Positions 11,641-23,525 of a DNA stretch of 64,000 nucleotides are shown one piece after another. A program made the translations under genes and the position numbers. Below the pieces are notes generated by a model. It was not told where the DNA came from, did no database searches, and saw only the letters and a list, made by a program, of their open reading frames with translations. Each line of letters begins with the position of its first letter. The stretch's first letter is position 1. Source of the DNA: Taenia hydatigena (Eukaryota; Platyhelminthes; Cestoda; Cyclophyllidea; Taeniidae); assembly GCA_036345935.2 (NCBI GenBank), contig JADWOT020001803.1:1-64000 (forward strand), written 5' to 3'.

Positions 11641-14300
11641 GTTTTACCACATTCTTGTATAGAATTTTGGGGACATTGAATTAGGAATTTCAGGAGACGC
11701 TGTCTCAGATCGGGGTCTAAGACAGGGAAATGAGCAATCAACTAAGGCGTTCGGCCGAAGATGACAGGCGAGTAAATGGCCAGTGATAAGCATAGTAAAT
11801 GGAGCAAGGAGTATAATGTTTGCCAATTCATACCCAAAACGTTTGAGCTCACAGTGCTGCTCCGAAAGTGATAGTAGGTGGGGCTGATGTAGTTGACAAC
11901 GAGACAGGATTCAGGTCGGAAGGGAAAGTAAGAAAGGTGCACGAGTATGAGTGGAGGAATCTCTTTACCCTGTCACGCATCATTTCAATATTCCCTAAAT
12001 CACATTACGATATAAGGCACCTATACAATATTTTCCTATATTCCAATTTCGAAACCTAATTTGAGCCAGAGTTCCTGATGAAGTCTTAGTCTACTTGCCA
12101 ATACAGATAAAACAAAGATCTGGAATAAGGTAAGCCTGCATTCGTTTAAATATGAGCATGATGAATGAACCAGTATACAAAACCCAGCATTTCACACAGC
12201 ATCGTAGGTAATCAAATCACAGATTCCTGCATCCGCCTCCAAATTACATCTTGACACACCCATTCAAATATGTCCCTGCGATTTGTGATGTGATCACTAA
12301 TATCGCTGACGTGCCATATCCGCCAGTTCATTGGCGCAGTCAACAGAGGAGAGTTATTGATGAGACCGAGTTTCAACGCATAGTCCATGAAGAGGTCCAT
12401 TCCACTTTCCTCTTTCCGCCTCACATCATCCATAATTACTATCCCAAATGTGTGTTTGGGCGACAGAGCCCTATATATGGCTTGAAGTTCGACAATAACT
12501 TTACAGCCATCCCTTGTAAATAGTGAAATCTCAAGTACATAGAGAACGCAGTCGAAAACGGCAGCTTGTGCTTTACTCAAGCATCTCTTAGCTGATTCGC
12601 CCAAAGGCGCTATACTGCCATTATTCGGAGAAAGATAAACGATATTTGTCTGAGATAGGTCGCGATGAGTCTGAACGTACAATGATGTGGAATGGGTGGA
12701 ATTTACTATGTTGAGAGACTCATTGCTGCTCACACGCAATGGATGCACAGGGCAGCGGACTCGGCCCCGATTCTCTAAGGTGGAAAAGTAGAGAAGGCAG
12801 TAGACTGTTTCATATGCACCGTAAGGAGCTCGAATTTGTGAGAACCGAAGGTCAAACTGCATTTGATCAAAGTGCTGCTCGACGGCTTTATTAACTTTTG
12901 TGTTGCGCGGAATCGGCACATCTAAATACAGTGTAGTGTAGACTCGTCTGTCAATCCATTTCCACTTGCTGAGATATGAGTAGGGCGTTTGTAAATAGAG
13001 AATCCACTGCCAGCTTGGAATTGCCATACAAACATTTACGATGTCAACAACACCAAGGTATTCGCACAGCATTTCAACGAACTCTTGACGGAGGTCCGTG
13101 ACCTTCTTATTTTGCGATTTTGCCTGACAAATGCAGTCATCAATTAAGTTAGAGCTAGAAATATTCAAGACAGAATGGGAATGAGCTATTGATTGCATTA
13201 TACTTGATGAAATACAAGAATGAAAGACACCTAGCCACTGGTTTACAGTTATACTGAGCAAAAACACCATTTTTAGAATGCCAGATAGGCTCAACTTACC
13301 TCCAGCTCCATATTATAATTTCTGAAGCACGCTTTGGGACTCTCGTAGCTTGAGTGAAGTAGGACTGCAAATGCTAATCTACTTTGAGAGCATTATTTAA
13401 GTGCAGTCCTAAGTGTAATCACATCTACCTGCGAATGCGAATTCACTCCTCTTCACTGAAAGAAATATATTTGAATTTCCCCAAATGTTTTTATATTAAA
13501 GGTCCGTGATGGCTTGAGCGAGACGGCTTTGTTAAATCATAATTGGCCATGTTCGGATTATTAGCTGGCAGCGAGATGTGTTACACGGTAAGATGTTTAT
13601 CTCAACTTTGATATGAATTGATACACTGTTGGCCAATGCAAAGGCTAGTTCTCTCGGCCAATAGTGATTCTCAATGGAATTTACAGCCTAACGATATCCC
13701 ATATTAAAAGAGTATTCCAGTCTTACATCCAGTTATGATTGCGCTGATGGTTTGCAAGATTTTCAGTCTGTGAATCCATTGCCCAGGCTGGAAGAGACTC
13801 TAGCCAGGGTAGTATTGCCACGAAGGGTAGGTGAACTTGGCCTCAAGCATCCCCTTAATCGCATTAAAACTTGAAGACCAGTACAGATGTCTCGCATGTG
13901 TTTTCTTTCGCAGTTAATTACGTTATAATGAGTGACGTCAAATGCTGACAAGGAAAAAAAAACTCGCAAACTACACCTCGCAACTATTATCATTCTTGAT
14001 CCATTCGGGCTCTTGATACGAAACGAAATGATGTTACTTTTCATCCACAGCATCACCATCTGTGCTCGAATCAGCACTTCTCACGCTAGCGCATTAATCG
14101 CATTGCTTTTGATTCCCACATGGATAAGTACATATTCTTGCGCTGCATAATTTTTGCATCACGCCACTTCAGCCCTTAATAATTATTTGCATGTGTTATC
14201 AAGAAGTTAGATGACACCATCTTTTAATTTGATGCAGATTGATTCAACATTGACGACAACTTATGCCGACTCTACGAAGCAAATCTTACTCCAACTAGTA
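11640..14300. repeat. Tandem duplication unit B
   Basis: The partner of unit A. It contains the intact FBXO4-like gene with conserved flanks on both sides. The downstream flank (11690-11900) is also recognisable beside remnant C at 19640-19860, so at least three minus-strand units share this flank. Confidence 0.65.
12212..13311 (-). CDS. FBXO4-like F-box protein, intact copy B
   Basis: Two exons give 307 residues: 13300-13311 (MELE, then GTAAGT) and 13123-12212 (acceptor tttgtcag, stop TGA). The junction is supported by copy D, where an acceptor sits at the homologous base. Residues about 13-50 resemble an F-box (L-x3-F-x-EMLCEYL, then a hydrophobic run and W). RAPYGAY lies near residue 105. 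Residues about 190-300 resemble the C-terminal half of an Arf-type GTPase fold: FDCVLYVLE, IVIMDDV where an NKxD motif would be, NWRIWHV, and a final helix WVCQDVI. No P-loop is visible. F-box plus degenerate G domain is the layout of animal FBXO4 (387 aa in human), a substrate adaptor of SCF ubiquitin ligases. The identification is from remembered family features; a different F-box subfamily is possible. An unspliced alternative start at 13294 is less likely. Confidence 0.7.
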
Positions 14301-15290
14301 GGACAGCATCGTGTTGGTAAATTTGGATAAATTAAATTACTGCTGTCGTACAGATCCATCATCCTCAAAAACGGCTTAAGAACTTATTAGGTTTGTCTTA
14401 CTGCAGGATGGGAATTTGGGCCTACGACTTAGTCCACCTACTAGTTAAACTGCACGTAAGTGGTGCTTGAAAAGCTGCCTAAATCTCATTGCCCAGTAGC
14501 GAAGAGCAGCAATGTCCCCTCACCCATTTCCATCCAGCCTTCGCTACAAGGGATTAAATAGGTCTGCCAGGATTTATGATATGGACTAATTGGCAAATTG
14601 CATCGCTTAAAATGTAACTGGCACTATCTCCAGCTCAACCCAAGCTTAAATACAGCATGCACAATTTTTATATGATTTCATCATCTGCATTAATAGATCC
14701 AAAGATTCCTCTTCTAATTAAGACCGGAGTTCTAGGCACTGTAACGAACAAGTCTTTTAAACAAACACTGGGAGCAATACTTACGGATGATGTGAAAAAG
14801 GAGATAGTAAAGGAATGGATTTTCTTACGAGCTTTGCAAAAATTTCGTCTCTCATGTCAGCATTAGTGACTAGGTGGATGTAATGCGCCAAGAAGGCTTT
14901 AAGATATATTATCAATCGTAGGGTACATTTGAATGGGGTTGGCAAGATGCCATTTGGAGGTAAATGCAGACCCTTGAAACCTATTTGACATCGGCTCTGA
15001 GAAAATCATTCTACTCACCAAAGTGGCTCAAGTAAATAATTGGAATGTAATTGACGCGATTTGCAGCGTTTTGTTCTTCCCTAATATGATCCCCTTTCTA
15101 TCTGCAATTCGCAAATTTTATTATGGCGTCACAAAATGCATCCCGCTAGCCAAAATTTGTCTACTTGTGCAAGCATATGGCAAGGATTTTAGGAAAATAA
15201 ATTTCGTAACATGTGCTTGCATGAGGCACAAATCAGTGGAGGTAATGTTCTTACGTACACTCATATAGCGAAACCAAATTCGTCAAACGA
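14250..15290. repeat. R4 repeat, copy a
   Basis: Matches 31940-32760 in the same orientation for at least 0.75 kb, e.g. cagcatgcacaattt at 14653 and 32286, and gttctaggcactgtaacgaa here against gttctaggtactgtgacgaa there. A plus-strand frame from ATG 14657 (69 codons, GVLGTVTN motif) is open here but shifted in copy b after GTVTN. If this was an exon, copy b has lost it. Function unknown. Confidence 0.6.
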
Positions 15291-15299
15291 ACTCCATCC

Positions 15300-18200
15300 C
15301 CATGTAAAGTGATTGGCTACCACAAATTACACTAAGAGTAATTTACTTGCACCTACAGTCATGTGGCAAGTGTTTGTTTGTAGTTATCTTTATTTTTAAT
15401 GTCTTTCCTCCGCTGATTTAGGAATCTACTTGCACCCAACACATGAGGAAATATAAGTTTTGTTGTGGTATGTTGCATGAGATGAATTCAAACAATTTGA
15501 TAACCAAAATTGCTAGCTTGTGATGCGCTTGCAAGACAGAACGATCAAAAGGTGCGGCTATATACCGAACAAGGTAAGTTTATAAATTGCGCATATGTGT
15601 GGGTGTGTGTAATGATGTTAGAAGATCAGTGGAGACAGGATTAACAAAAAGACCAGAGCAAAGAATAGAGGCAAAAGCATAAACTTAATGCTAATAAATA
15701 AGGAATCTCATGTTTATTTCACAACAGAAGCACCATGTCGTAATTCTTTAGCCAGCTATTTTTTTAATTCTAGTGAACAAATGTGACAGAATAAGAATTG
15801 GGAAAAGACAATTGTGTAACTACCTTTAACAAATCATCAGTTGCACTATTTCTCTACGATGTGCACTTCTACAGAACTCTTCACAGACTAGAGGTTTGCT
15901 GCGTTGCCTAGCATACTACGCTTCGAAACGCCATTGTTACGATCTATAAAAGATCACTGTTTATTCTTCTTTAAATCCATCCTCAACACGGCTGCATTGA
16001 GACGAATAGTAGATATGGTGCCTTGACCCTAATCGATGGCATTAGAAATCCTTACGGCACTAAATCATTTGATTAAAAGACGACACCTGGATGATTTGGC
16101 GCAGTCTTCATGCCCATGCAGTCTCTTGGAAGTGTATCTTAACCGATGAGCATCGGTGGGCATTTAATATTTGGCGTTGGATTTTCCGACGAACACTTCA
16201 TGGCAGCCTTTAGGGTAGCTACTATGTAGGACGGATTGTGTCTAAATCTGCCTTATTTCTCACCTTACACACTTCCTGGCCATCAGAGATTAATTACAAT
16301 CCGCATTGACTACATGAAATGAGCAAATTAACAGACGTCAACTTTGGGATTCCAAAAGGCATCGCCACGCTCTGATTACAACGCCAACGTAAAATACGTG
16401 TTGCAGATGTCTTAGAATGTTGAATTCGAATAATTTTTTGCATTCGTACAAAGGAGAAATGTATCCAGTCTAGGCTGCTGTAGTGATTATCCCCAGTAAT
16501 TCTGAGTGAACGGTACATTCAGCACAATTTCAAAAACCGAATGCAGCTGCACTAGTTGCTAGCAAGATGCTTTACTCCAAAAATGTGCCTGCTATTTAGA
16601 AATGGCAAACATGTATAAAGGCGTACAGTTAGGGGACGACATTTAATAGCGATTACACTCCTGATCGTTCTGCACAGTTCGCACACCTAACATCGCACAG
16701 GCGACGTTGTCTCGGGTTGTGCACAATCCTTAAGAAGAATCATTCGCACATAAGTCCAGTTAACCCCCCACACCACTCCATTCGCTAATATCCAACAGGC
16801 AAACATCACGATTCGCAGCATGATTATGACCTGTTTCCCTAGCATTAACCTAAAAGAAGAGGCCTTATGGGTAGAGAATGTGAGCAGGAGAGAACCGGTG
16901 GGTCCCATATCAAACTACTGCACAAATGTTAGCAGGCAAGTTACAATGCGATGTCGTAATGCTGGCAGTAGTCTCATTATTATTTAATTCTGTGTGGCAT
17001 CGAACAAGGAATCTGCTAGGTGAGACGACAGTTAATCTTAAAATTTAGCTTGCTTCGTTTCCTCCATAGTTCGTGTCTATTTTCGTCTGCTGTGCACGCG
17101 GAAATCCGGCCTGGTGGACGATGGCTACAGGATCCCTCATTGTGATGTCCTAATGGATGGATGCTGGTCCCAACAATGACCTACGATTATTAGCACCCAA
17201 TTTATAGCTCCTGGCGTCGTACAACCCGGCACAGCTTCTGCAATCTGCCATGTGCTGGAAAGACAAGGGCAGAGACCTTAATAGAGACATCTCAAATGCG
17301 CCGCGTCGGAGGGGAGATTACAGTAAACTCAAACATCTAGTGATCCATGTCTGTTACGTATTCGAGAGCCAAGAGGTCGCGACTGTACCTTATCTACTTC
17401 TTTTACAACCAAACATATGAAATGCCCCTTATCATGCCATTACCAAGAGGAGGACCGTCGCTCTCAATTTGACATCTCAGGAGGCTATTTGGCATTCTCT
17501 CATTTCAACAAGGCTTTTGCTTGTGCTGTCACACTGATGCTCAATAAGAGCGGAATGGACTAGCCGTCTCCAGTCACATTACAGCATTTTGGCTCTTGAT
17601 TTTGCATAAAGTAAATTGGCATAATTCTGCCATATTTGCTTTTCCCTACACAGCGCTCTGCTAATTCGCTTGTTTGCTTGATTCCATTTCCGCACTTATC
17701 TGCATTCTTTCACAATTCCACCTCCTCATCTGCCTACATGCACAGTTAGGCAGGACATTTTCAACAGTGCTTTTAAAGATGCCGTTGCATCGAACCATCA
17801 ACACAAAATCAGTCAACATCGTTAACATCCGTCCACACATTTTGCACGCTGATCCACCGATATCCAGCCGTTCTGGTAACCCGTGCCTTAATAACTCACT
17901 TTTCACAAATCGAAAATTAATTTTCCGTCAATTATCTCATCCACATTTGTCACACTCTGCTCAACGCTACCATAGTTACCTGCTGCACTGTCGTGCAACA
18001 CTGCATCGTTGGTCTAACATTGACGCAAGCTTCCATGCATTAAGGTTTTAATTGCTTCTTCTACGTTCTGCAAACTTTCCTCTTCGCAGCGAATTGGCGG
18101 TCTTTCCTGGGACTCTAGTAATACTTTCGGCTATTTGCAGTAGTTCGATTGTAATATTTCTGCATTGAATCCTCTACACAGTGCAGCTCATTATAGTGCG

Positions 18201-18770
18201 ATAAGTGACTATAAATTCGTTGAGCAGAGTTTCACCCAAGAACTTGAAAATCGGGGTGCAGAGTGGCAGAGTATAGCAAGGACTTCTTCTTAACACAAAA
18301 GAAATAGCATCTTATGCAAATAAGAAGTCATTTTAGGAGTATCTAAAAACAAATTCCTAGAATGATCACTCGCAATATCGATTTACGTAATCAATATGTA
18401 TTCCGACAGAAATACACCAGATCACCTTAATGTGAACGGGTAGTAAAGTTGTTTTGCTGTGAATCGATCACGCCTACCCACCTACATATACGTTAGCGCA
18501 GCCAATTTGTCGCAGTGCATGCGTTCATCACATTAACTACAATCTTAAGCCGATTGAAAGGCAATGGCATCCTTTTGATAACGGTGCAGCTGCCAGTGGA
18601 TCCACCTCATGTTCTTTTTCTTGAGATTCTTTTACATTCACCCTACTCTTTTTAATGAAATAGACTTGCCGTCCCATTGACAGACACTCATTCCATTACG
18701 CAAACAGATGCGAATGACTACTTCGCATGTCGTTGTCACCCATTCGCCATCCACTTATTCCTGAAAAGCT
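15300..18770. other. No confident gene
   Basis: The longest frame is a C/T-rich plus-strand stretch at 17674-18051, 125 codons without ATG support. A minus frame at 16687-16908 has ATG and one hydrophobic stretch (VMFACWILANGVVWG). Neither has a matched splice structure or second copy, so I do not call them genes. Confidence 0.35.
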
Positions 18771-18771
18771 A

Positions 18772-19244
18772 TTATGTTCGAAATGAGCATGACGCCGACC
18801 ACACGTCATTTCCGATGTGCACGCAATCATGTAGGCGCAGGATATCTGAACAATAACCCTGGATGTGTTGATATCCCTCCCATCTGATCAGGCATGGGTG
18901 TGACCGATCGTAGACAGACTTGGTCGGACTGGCGACTCTCACGATACGATTGAGGGAGAATTGAGTGCGGAAGAAGTAATGCCGCAATGTGCAGCCAGTC
19001 TCAAAATTGGTGTGACCGTAGTCTGCTTTGCTCACCATCGACTCTGCTCCGTTAATAGCTGACTGCAAAAGCGCATAAAATTAACAAATATTGATGGCTC
19101 ATATCAGTGCACGATGATTAGGCCATACGCAAGGAGTCGTCAGACAGGTGATCGCATAAATACCGTGGCATCCTGACACTCGGCAGCTGCAGATAGTGGC
19201 ATCCCATAAACTCAGTCCATGAAACGCACTGAGTTCATTTTGAC
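18772..19244 (-). CDS. Cysteine-rich protein, last two exons (candidate)
   Basis: The last exon (19062-18772, 96 codons plus TAA) follows a strong acceptor (gcgcttttgcag) and is open in phase 0. The preceding exon (about 19244-19129) ends at TGC with donor GTATGG, also phase 0; the intron is 66 nt. The joined frame has at least nine cysteines, first as CSCRVSGC then spaced as GC, PC, YC, DC and SC, suggesting a disulphide-rich extracellular domain. No domain family recognised. The 5' exons are not resolved; a further cysteine-containing frame lies at 19295-19495. A decayed relative lies near 39920-40270. Real exons are likely, the exact model less so. Confidence 0.45.
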
Positions 19245-19294
19245 CTGAAGGTAGTGTGCAGATCGTGCTCTAGTTTCATCAAAGCTTCATCTCA

Positions 19295-19500
19295 TTATAT
19301 CACTGCAAATATGCTTTTTAACACTGCAGCCCAGTCCACCACTGATGAAAGAGGCCCGCACACAGAACATTGTTTCACATGAATGGGTGAGTTCCTCATG
19401 AAACACCAGGTCACACAATTACTAATGTAGCGATAATGGCACCTGTTTCTTTTGCACTTCTGAAAGCGGTTCTCTGTGTGTTTACCGGTGGACAAATAAG
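19295..19500 (-). repeat. S repeat, copy 1 (possible upstream exon)
   Basis: Bases about 19340-19500 match 40120-40270 in the same orientation; shared text includes the cacaattactaatg stretch. The minus frame here contains SNCVTWCFM and KQCSVCG and could be an upstream exon of the cysteine-rich gene. In the second copy the frame is interrupted by stops. Confidence 0.4.
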
Positions 19501-19639
19501 CAGCCCTGTAATTAATCTGGAATGAGAGCAGTTGTTAACAGCCGCATGACTAAAATGGTAGTTAAACTGGGTTATTTTGTTTTGTTCTTGTGCAGGATTT
19601 TGCCACTTTTGTTGGAAATTCTAACAGCCATTAAGTTAG

Positions 19640-20300
19640 GCCAAAAGCAAAGACGAAGTGATGAACAATCAAATGAGTCATTTGATCTAAGATGAGAGGC
19701 CTAATTGGTAAGTGGTAATCCAAGAGAGTGTAGCCACGCACAGAATATTTGCTAATTCGTGAGTACAATTGTAATGCTGATAATACCCGATCGGAACGAC
19801 AATAGATAAGATAGATGTAGTTGACAAAATGGTGGAGTATGGATCGACGGAATATATGGAGAGACATAAACTGAATTAGGAAAGGCTTCTTCTATACCGA
19901 AAATGCAGATTACCTTGCCAATAATACTTCACTCATGCACTATGCTTTGAAACAATTGTACTAATTGCGAAGCATTGGTCGGGCTAGAATCGCTGTTGAT
20001 GATCTTGTCTAAGTGACTGAGCCTACCAACCTCACCACAAGACAGACAAAAACGGCACCCTAGTAGAAGGAATGCCTTTCATTCATCAAGTGTCACAGCA
20101 ACTTACATTATAGATTCTTGAATTTCCCTCCAATTCACATTTTGTAGCTATAGCTATCTTGGACATGCCGTGTTCGCCAAATAATTGGCACAGTTTTCAG
20201 AGGCGAGCCATCAATGAGACCGGCTTTCTCCGCATACCGCATAAAGACTTACCAGTGCGAGACGCAGACAAATTTGTGAGGACATATTCCATTCCTAGAA
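19640..20300 (-). pseudogene. FBXO4-like remnant C
   Basis: Bases about 20110-20250 match the last 50 residues of copy B on the minus strand, including the region of IDGSPL and of the NWRIW motif. Bases 19640-19860 match the downstream flank of units A and B. The rest of the gene (F-box and G-domain start) is absent: beyond about 20260 the match ends. A GTAAGT lies where B has its stop. This is a truncated fragment. Confidence 0.6.
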
Positions 20301-20639
20301 ATAGTTCCATTAGCACCTTAGCATTAGTTAACCCTATGGTCACTTGTTCTCAAAGTTTGACCTAGAACTGCCCCGAGGATTCCCTCAGTGACGATCTACA
20401 CACTGTGTACTTGATGCATACAAAATTTTCTTGGTTGACTATCGTGACTGTACCGCCCGTTGAGCAAAGAAAGTCGAGCTTTGCCCTTTTAAAGAGAAAA
20501 TCATGTTCTGCAGATTCATGAATAGCAAAACCTCACAGCAATACCTCTTTTACTTAGTCTCTCTTCTCTGCCTTTTATTCATCGGATGTAAACGTATGGT
20601 GCTTTCAGTGCAGGCTTAAATCACATGCTTATAAATCTT

Positions 20640-20817
20640 TATATGCTTGTATATATATATATATGAGCCTACAGGAATGTATTTATACGCATATATTCGT
20701 GGCTGCACACATATTGCCATCATTATTATAAGTATACGTTTGCACACGTATGTATTTTAAGCAGATAGGTGTTAATAATTTATGCGATTAGCAAATAAAG
20801 TGGATTGGTAAAGTCGC
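20640..20817 (+). promoter_or_regulatory. Conserved upstream region of E1
   Basis: This region matches the reverse complement of 60898-61070. The strongest shared parts are ataagtatacg(t/c)-tgc-cacgtat and, about 35 bases before the ATG, atttatgcgattagcaaata, which is identical. It lies directly upstream of a shared first exon, so promoter or 5' UTR is the simplest reading. A TA microsatellite sits at 20650-20666. Confidence 0.5.
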
Positions 20818-20866
20818 ATGGTTCGTCTACTACAAGACAAAATTAAACTTGCAGGTGAATTTATTG
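20818..20866 (+). pseudogene. First exon E1 of duplicated gene, left copy
   Basis: ATG followed by VRLLQDK and a GTAAGAGG donor. It matches E2 at 60897-60850 closely, including the donor and about 60 bases into the intron. E1 is 49 nt, E2 is 48 nt; the extra T shifts the exit phase by one. No matching second exon is seen downstream, where family F sequence begins. It is therefore probably a 5' fragment. Confidence 0.5.
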
Positions 20867-20929
20867 GTAAGAGGTGTCTAGTTTCTCCAGAATAGACGGG
20901 AAAGCAGTCTGATTTCGGGGTTAATAAAA

Positions 20930-21660
20930 ATTGCCCAATGGGTTTGCATTCAAACTGTCAGCCTGGAGTCAATCCTTTTGTGGCTTCAGTAAGAAGGGCA
21001 AGAATACTCCCCTGAGTGACGAATGCACCAAAGTCTACGGAGCTGGAGTTGACATGCGAGCGGATCCATCGATTGACCACCTTGCAGGTGTCAGAACCGA
21101 TGCGCACGTTTAAAGCATGCTCGTTCAAAGACTTAATTGATGGTGGCTTTATGAAAGTAGTTAAAAGCTATCTCCTTGATTGACTACTTGACAGGTGCTT
21201 TAAGTCGGAGTGGTGTCAGTCATGACTCTAGACATTGAAGGCGTAGAGCACAGTTAAATAGTTAGCGATGCGATCTAAGCTTCGTGTCCAAAAATCATGC
21301 TGAGGGGTAGCGTATTTGCAGCAGTATTGTTTTCTTGACTGTTCTCGAATTTGAGAGGCTGCCATTTGTTGCTCTATACTTTGCATTAAGTTTGACTGGT
21401 AACATTGTTGTACTCTTACCCCAAAAGGCTGCACGAAATGTGTCGAACGATTCGGTAACCATCTAACATGCAAACCCTACTAGTAACAGTCAGTAGAAAT
21501 AGGTTATTGACACTATCCAATAGTTTTGGTGTTCTATCATTTCGGATCTGTTTGGCTCCATGCACATTACGACTGGAAGCACTTTGATGCTCTAATTTTG
21601 CCTATTAGTCTTTAACTATGCAAGTGCACCCATGCTTGTGCTAGCGCTACACTGCGAAAG
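20930..21660. repeat. Family F segment, copy 1
   Basis: Matches 22900-23400 in the same orientation (ttgtggcttcagtaagaagg here against ttgtgactctgataagaagg there; later cagtagaaataggttattga against cagtagaagcaggttattag). The second half also matches, inverted, the region upstream of zinc-finger gene Z2 (about 51880-52030). A minus frame at 21228-21473 (QSIEQQMAASQIREQSRKQ) is open but not supported in copy 2. Confidence 0.5.
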
Positions 21661-21949
21661 ACGTAAACCCTTCTTATCGGAATTGCACATGGATTGTTCA
21701 AGATTAACACGCTGATTTTACTTATAGTTAAAATTGCAGCAAGGTGTCCCTCTAGCAAATCGCTGAACAGAATCATTCTAAGCGTATTCCTGCTAAAATC
21801 CCAAAGATGCAGTCATTCTCTAACAGCATTGACTTTTTGAATGCAAGCTATAACTCAGTGAGAAGCGGACTTGTCAAAAGCCGTTAGTCAATGCGTCTCA
21901 CAAGGAAAGATATTTGTGGAAGGTGGATTAATAATTAAGGGTAAGGCCG

Positions 21950-22230
21950 GGGAGGGTCAAGTATCCTCAGCCCGCGTGGCAGTGGGTACGTTGGTACACG
22001 GCATCACAGGATTGCCAAAATTAAAATGAGGGATGCTGTCAATAGAAAATACAACTGTAGTAGCATTCCTCTCAGTTCCTAGATGCGGCACCTTGACGAT
22101 AGCGTAGATTCACTTACGAAGAGCAGGCAATGTCAAGCAAGTGGTCAGTGGGATAACTATGGTCGACTAACTCTCGCCCTCAAGGGAATAGAAGACTTAC
22201 GGTTTCTTAAACACTCCTGTCTCAATCGCA
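21950..22230. repeat. Family V segment, left copy
   Basis: Matches 54060-54330 and, more weakly, 54780-55060 in the same orientation, around ctagatgcg(g/a)cac and gattcactt. On the minus strand an aligned frame runs through SIPHFNFGNPVMPCTN here and SIPHCHLDKPVTLCTR at 54 kb, followed in both by PALPL. The left copy has stops; the 54 kb copy stays open to 53899. It may be a decayed exon of an unknown gene. Confidence 0.45.
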
Positions 22231-22671
22231 CTTGGAGAATTCAAAAGGTAAAGACAAAAATAAACTGCGTGAAGACTTATTAGCAATTGTCTCTTGATAA
22301 CTAGAATCCTTTAAATTTAAGACGACGAGCTTCCCATTAGAAAAATGCAAGGATTTGAGTAGGCTCAGCATGTCCTTGTAAAATTCAAAAGTGAATTTAA
22401 GAATATGTAAAGGGAATTCGAAGTATTTGTTGAGATAGCACCATGTTTGTAGCAACGCATTTGATGCAGGATCCTTACTGGCCGTATTTTGCTGTATAGC
22501 AGCGAAAACTGGGATGCATGGGTGGGCGGCAAAATATTCTTAACCAGGCACAAAGAAAAGCTTTATGACCAATAAATGACTCTCAGAAAAATGCTATTTC
22601 TTGTAGGGAGAGTGAAAAATACACTTTATGTTACACAAATACATGCGTTAATGTCAGTCGAAGAGCTGAGT

Positions 22672-22702
22672 CACATAGCACACATAGCACACATAGCACA
22701 TA
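22672..22702. repeat. 9-bp microsatellite (cacatagca)x3
   Basis: Three perfect tandem copies of cacatagca followed by a partial fourth. No coding context. Confidence 0.9.
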
Positions 22703-22899
22703 ATACACTCCTTGTAACATTTAATGACTAATAGCTTTTTATAGGACCGTTCTTCACCGAGTTGTAGTTTGCATTTAGAAAGGCAAAGCTGGAAAAAATC
22801 GACTGCAACTTTAAGGTCTTAGCAGAGTTGCACTTAGCATGATGCAATTCAGCATTTCGCAAAAGAGCACTTTGCTAAAATTCTAACTGGAAGAGGAAC

Positions 22900-23400
22900 A
22901 AGGATGACATGATTGGACTATTTCATTTGTGACTCTGATAAGAAGGGTAGGAGTATTTCGCAGTGCAACGGTTGTACAAACGCTAGTAAGCCTGGATTTG
23001 GTTTGCTAGGGAGTCCGTTAGCCAATCGAGATGATACGAGTCTGGATAGAGGTACATAATGGCTGCTTATTATAGGCTTTGGACCTACTAAACCTAATTT
23101 TGGGATTTAATGGAGGCGCAAAGGACATGTGAATTGCTGAAGACAAGGTCTTCACCTTACTTAACATAAGAGAATAGGAATTACGCATGCGCGCTAGTAG
23201 TGGTCCCCTAATTTGCCACAAAAATTGCAATCTCTAATTTTTCTAGTGGAAAGCACTAACAGATAATCAGTAGAAGCAGGTTATTAGTACCAACTTTCCA
23301 GTGTTCAGCTTAGTAAGTTCAAGAACACTCTACGTGTTTTACTTTTGCAAGCTAGTGTTTGACCGTGCAACCATTGGCGTTAAATTAGCAGGATGCATTT
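22900..23400. repeat. Family F segment, copy 2
   Basis: The direct copy of 20930-21660 and the left-arm counterpart, inverted, of about 51880-52200. It leads without a break into the zinc-finger pseudogene Z1, as the right-arm sequence leads into Z2. Confidence 0.5.
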
Positions 23401-23525
23401 ACTATGCAAAGGGGAAATTATATCACTTTAAATGAAATGGATGTACGTTCCATGAGTGAGGTTGGCTCATAAGATCGGCTTTACGAAGGTCGCAAATGAC
23501 GTTCGTTCATTAAAGCTCATAGGAA

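Noticed and set aside
17674..18051. 125-codon plus-strand frame
   Set aside because: C/T-rich, low-G strand bias makes stops rare by chance; there is no ATG, splice site or second copy.
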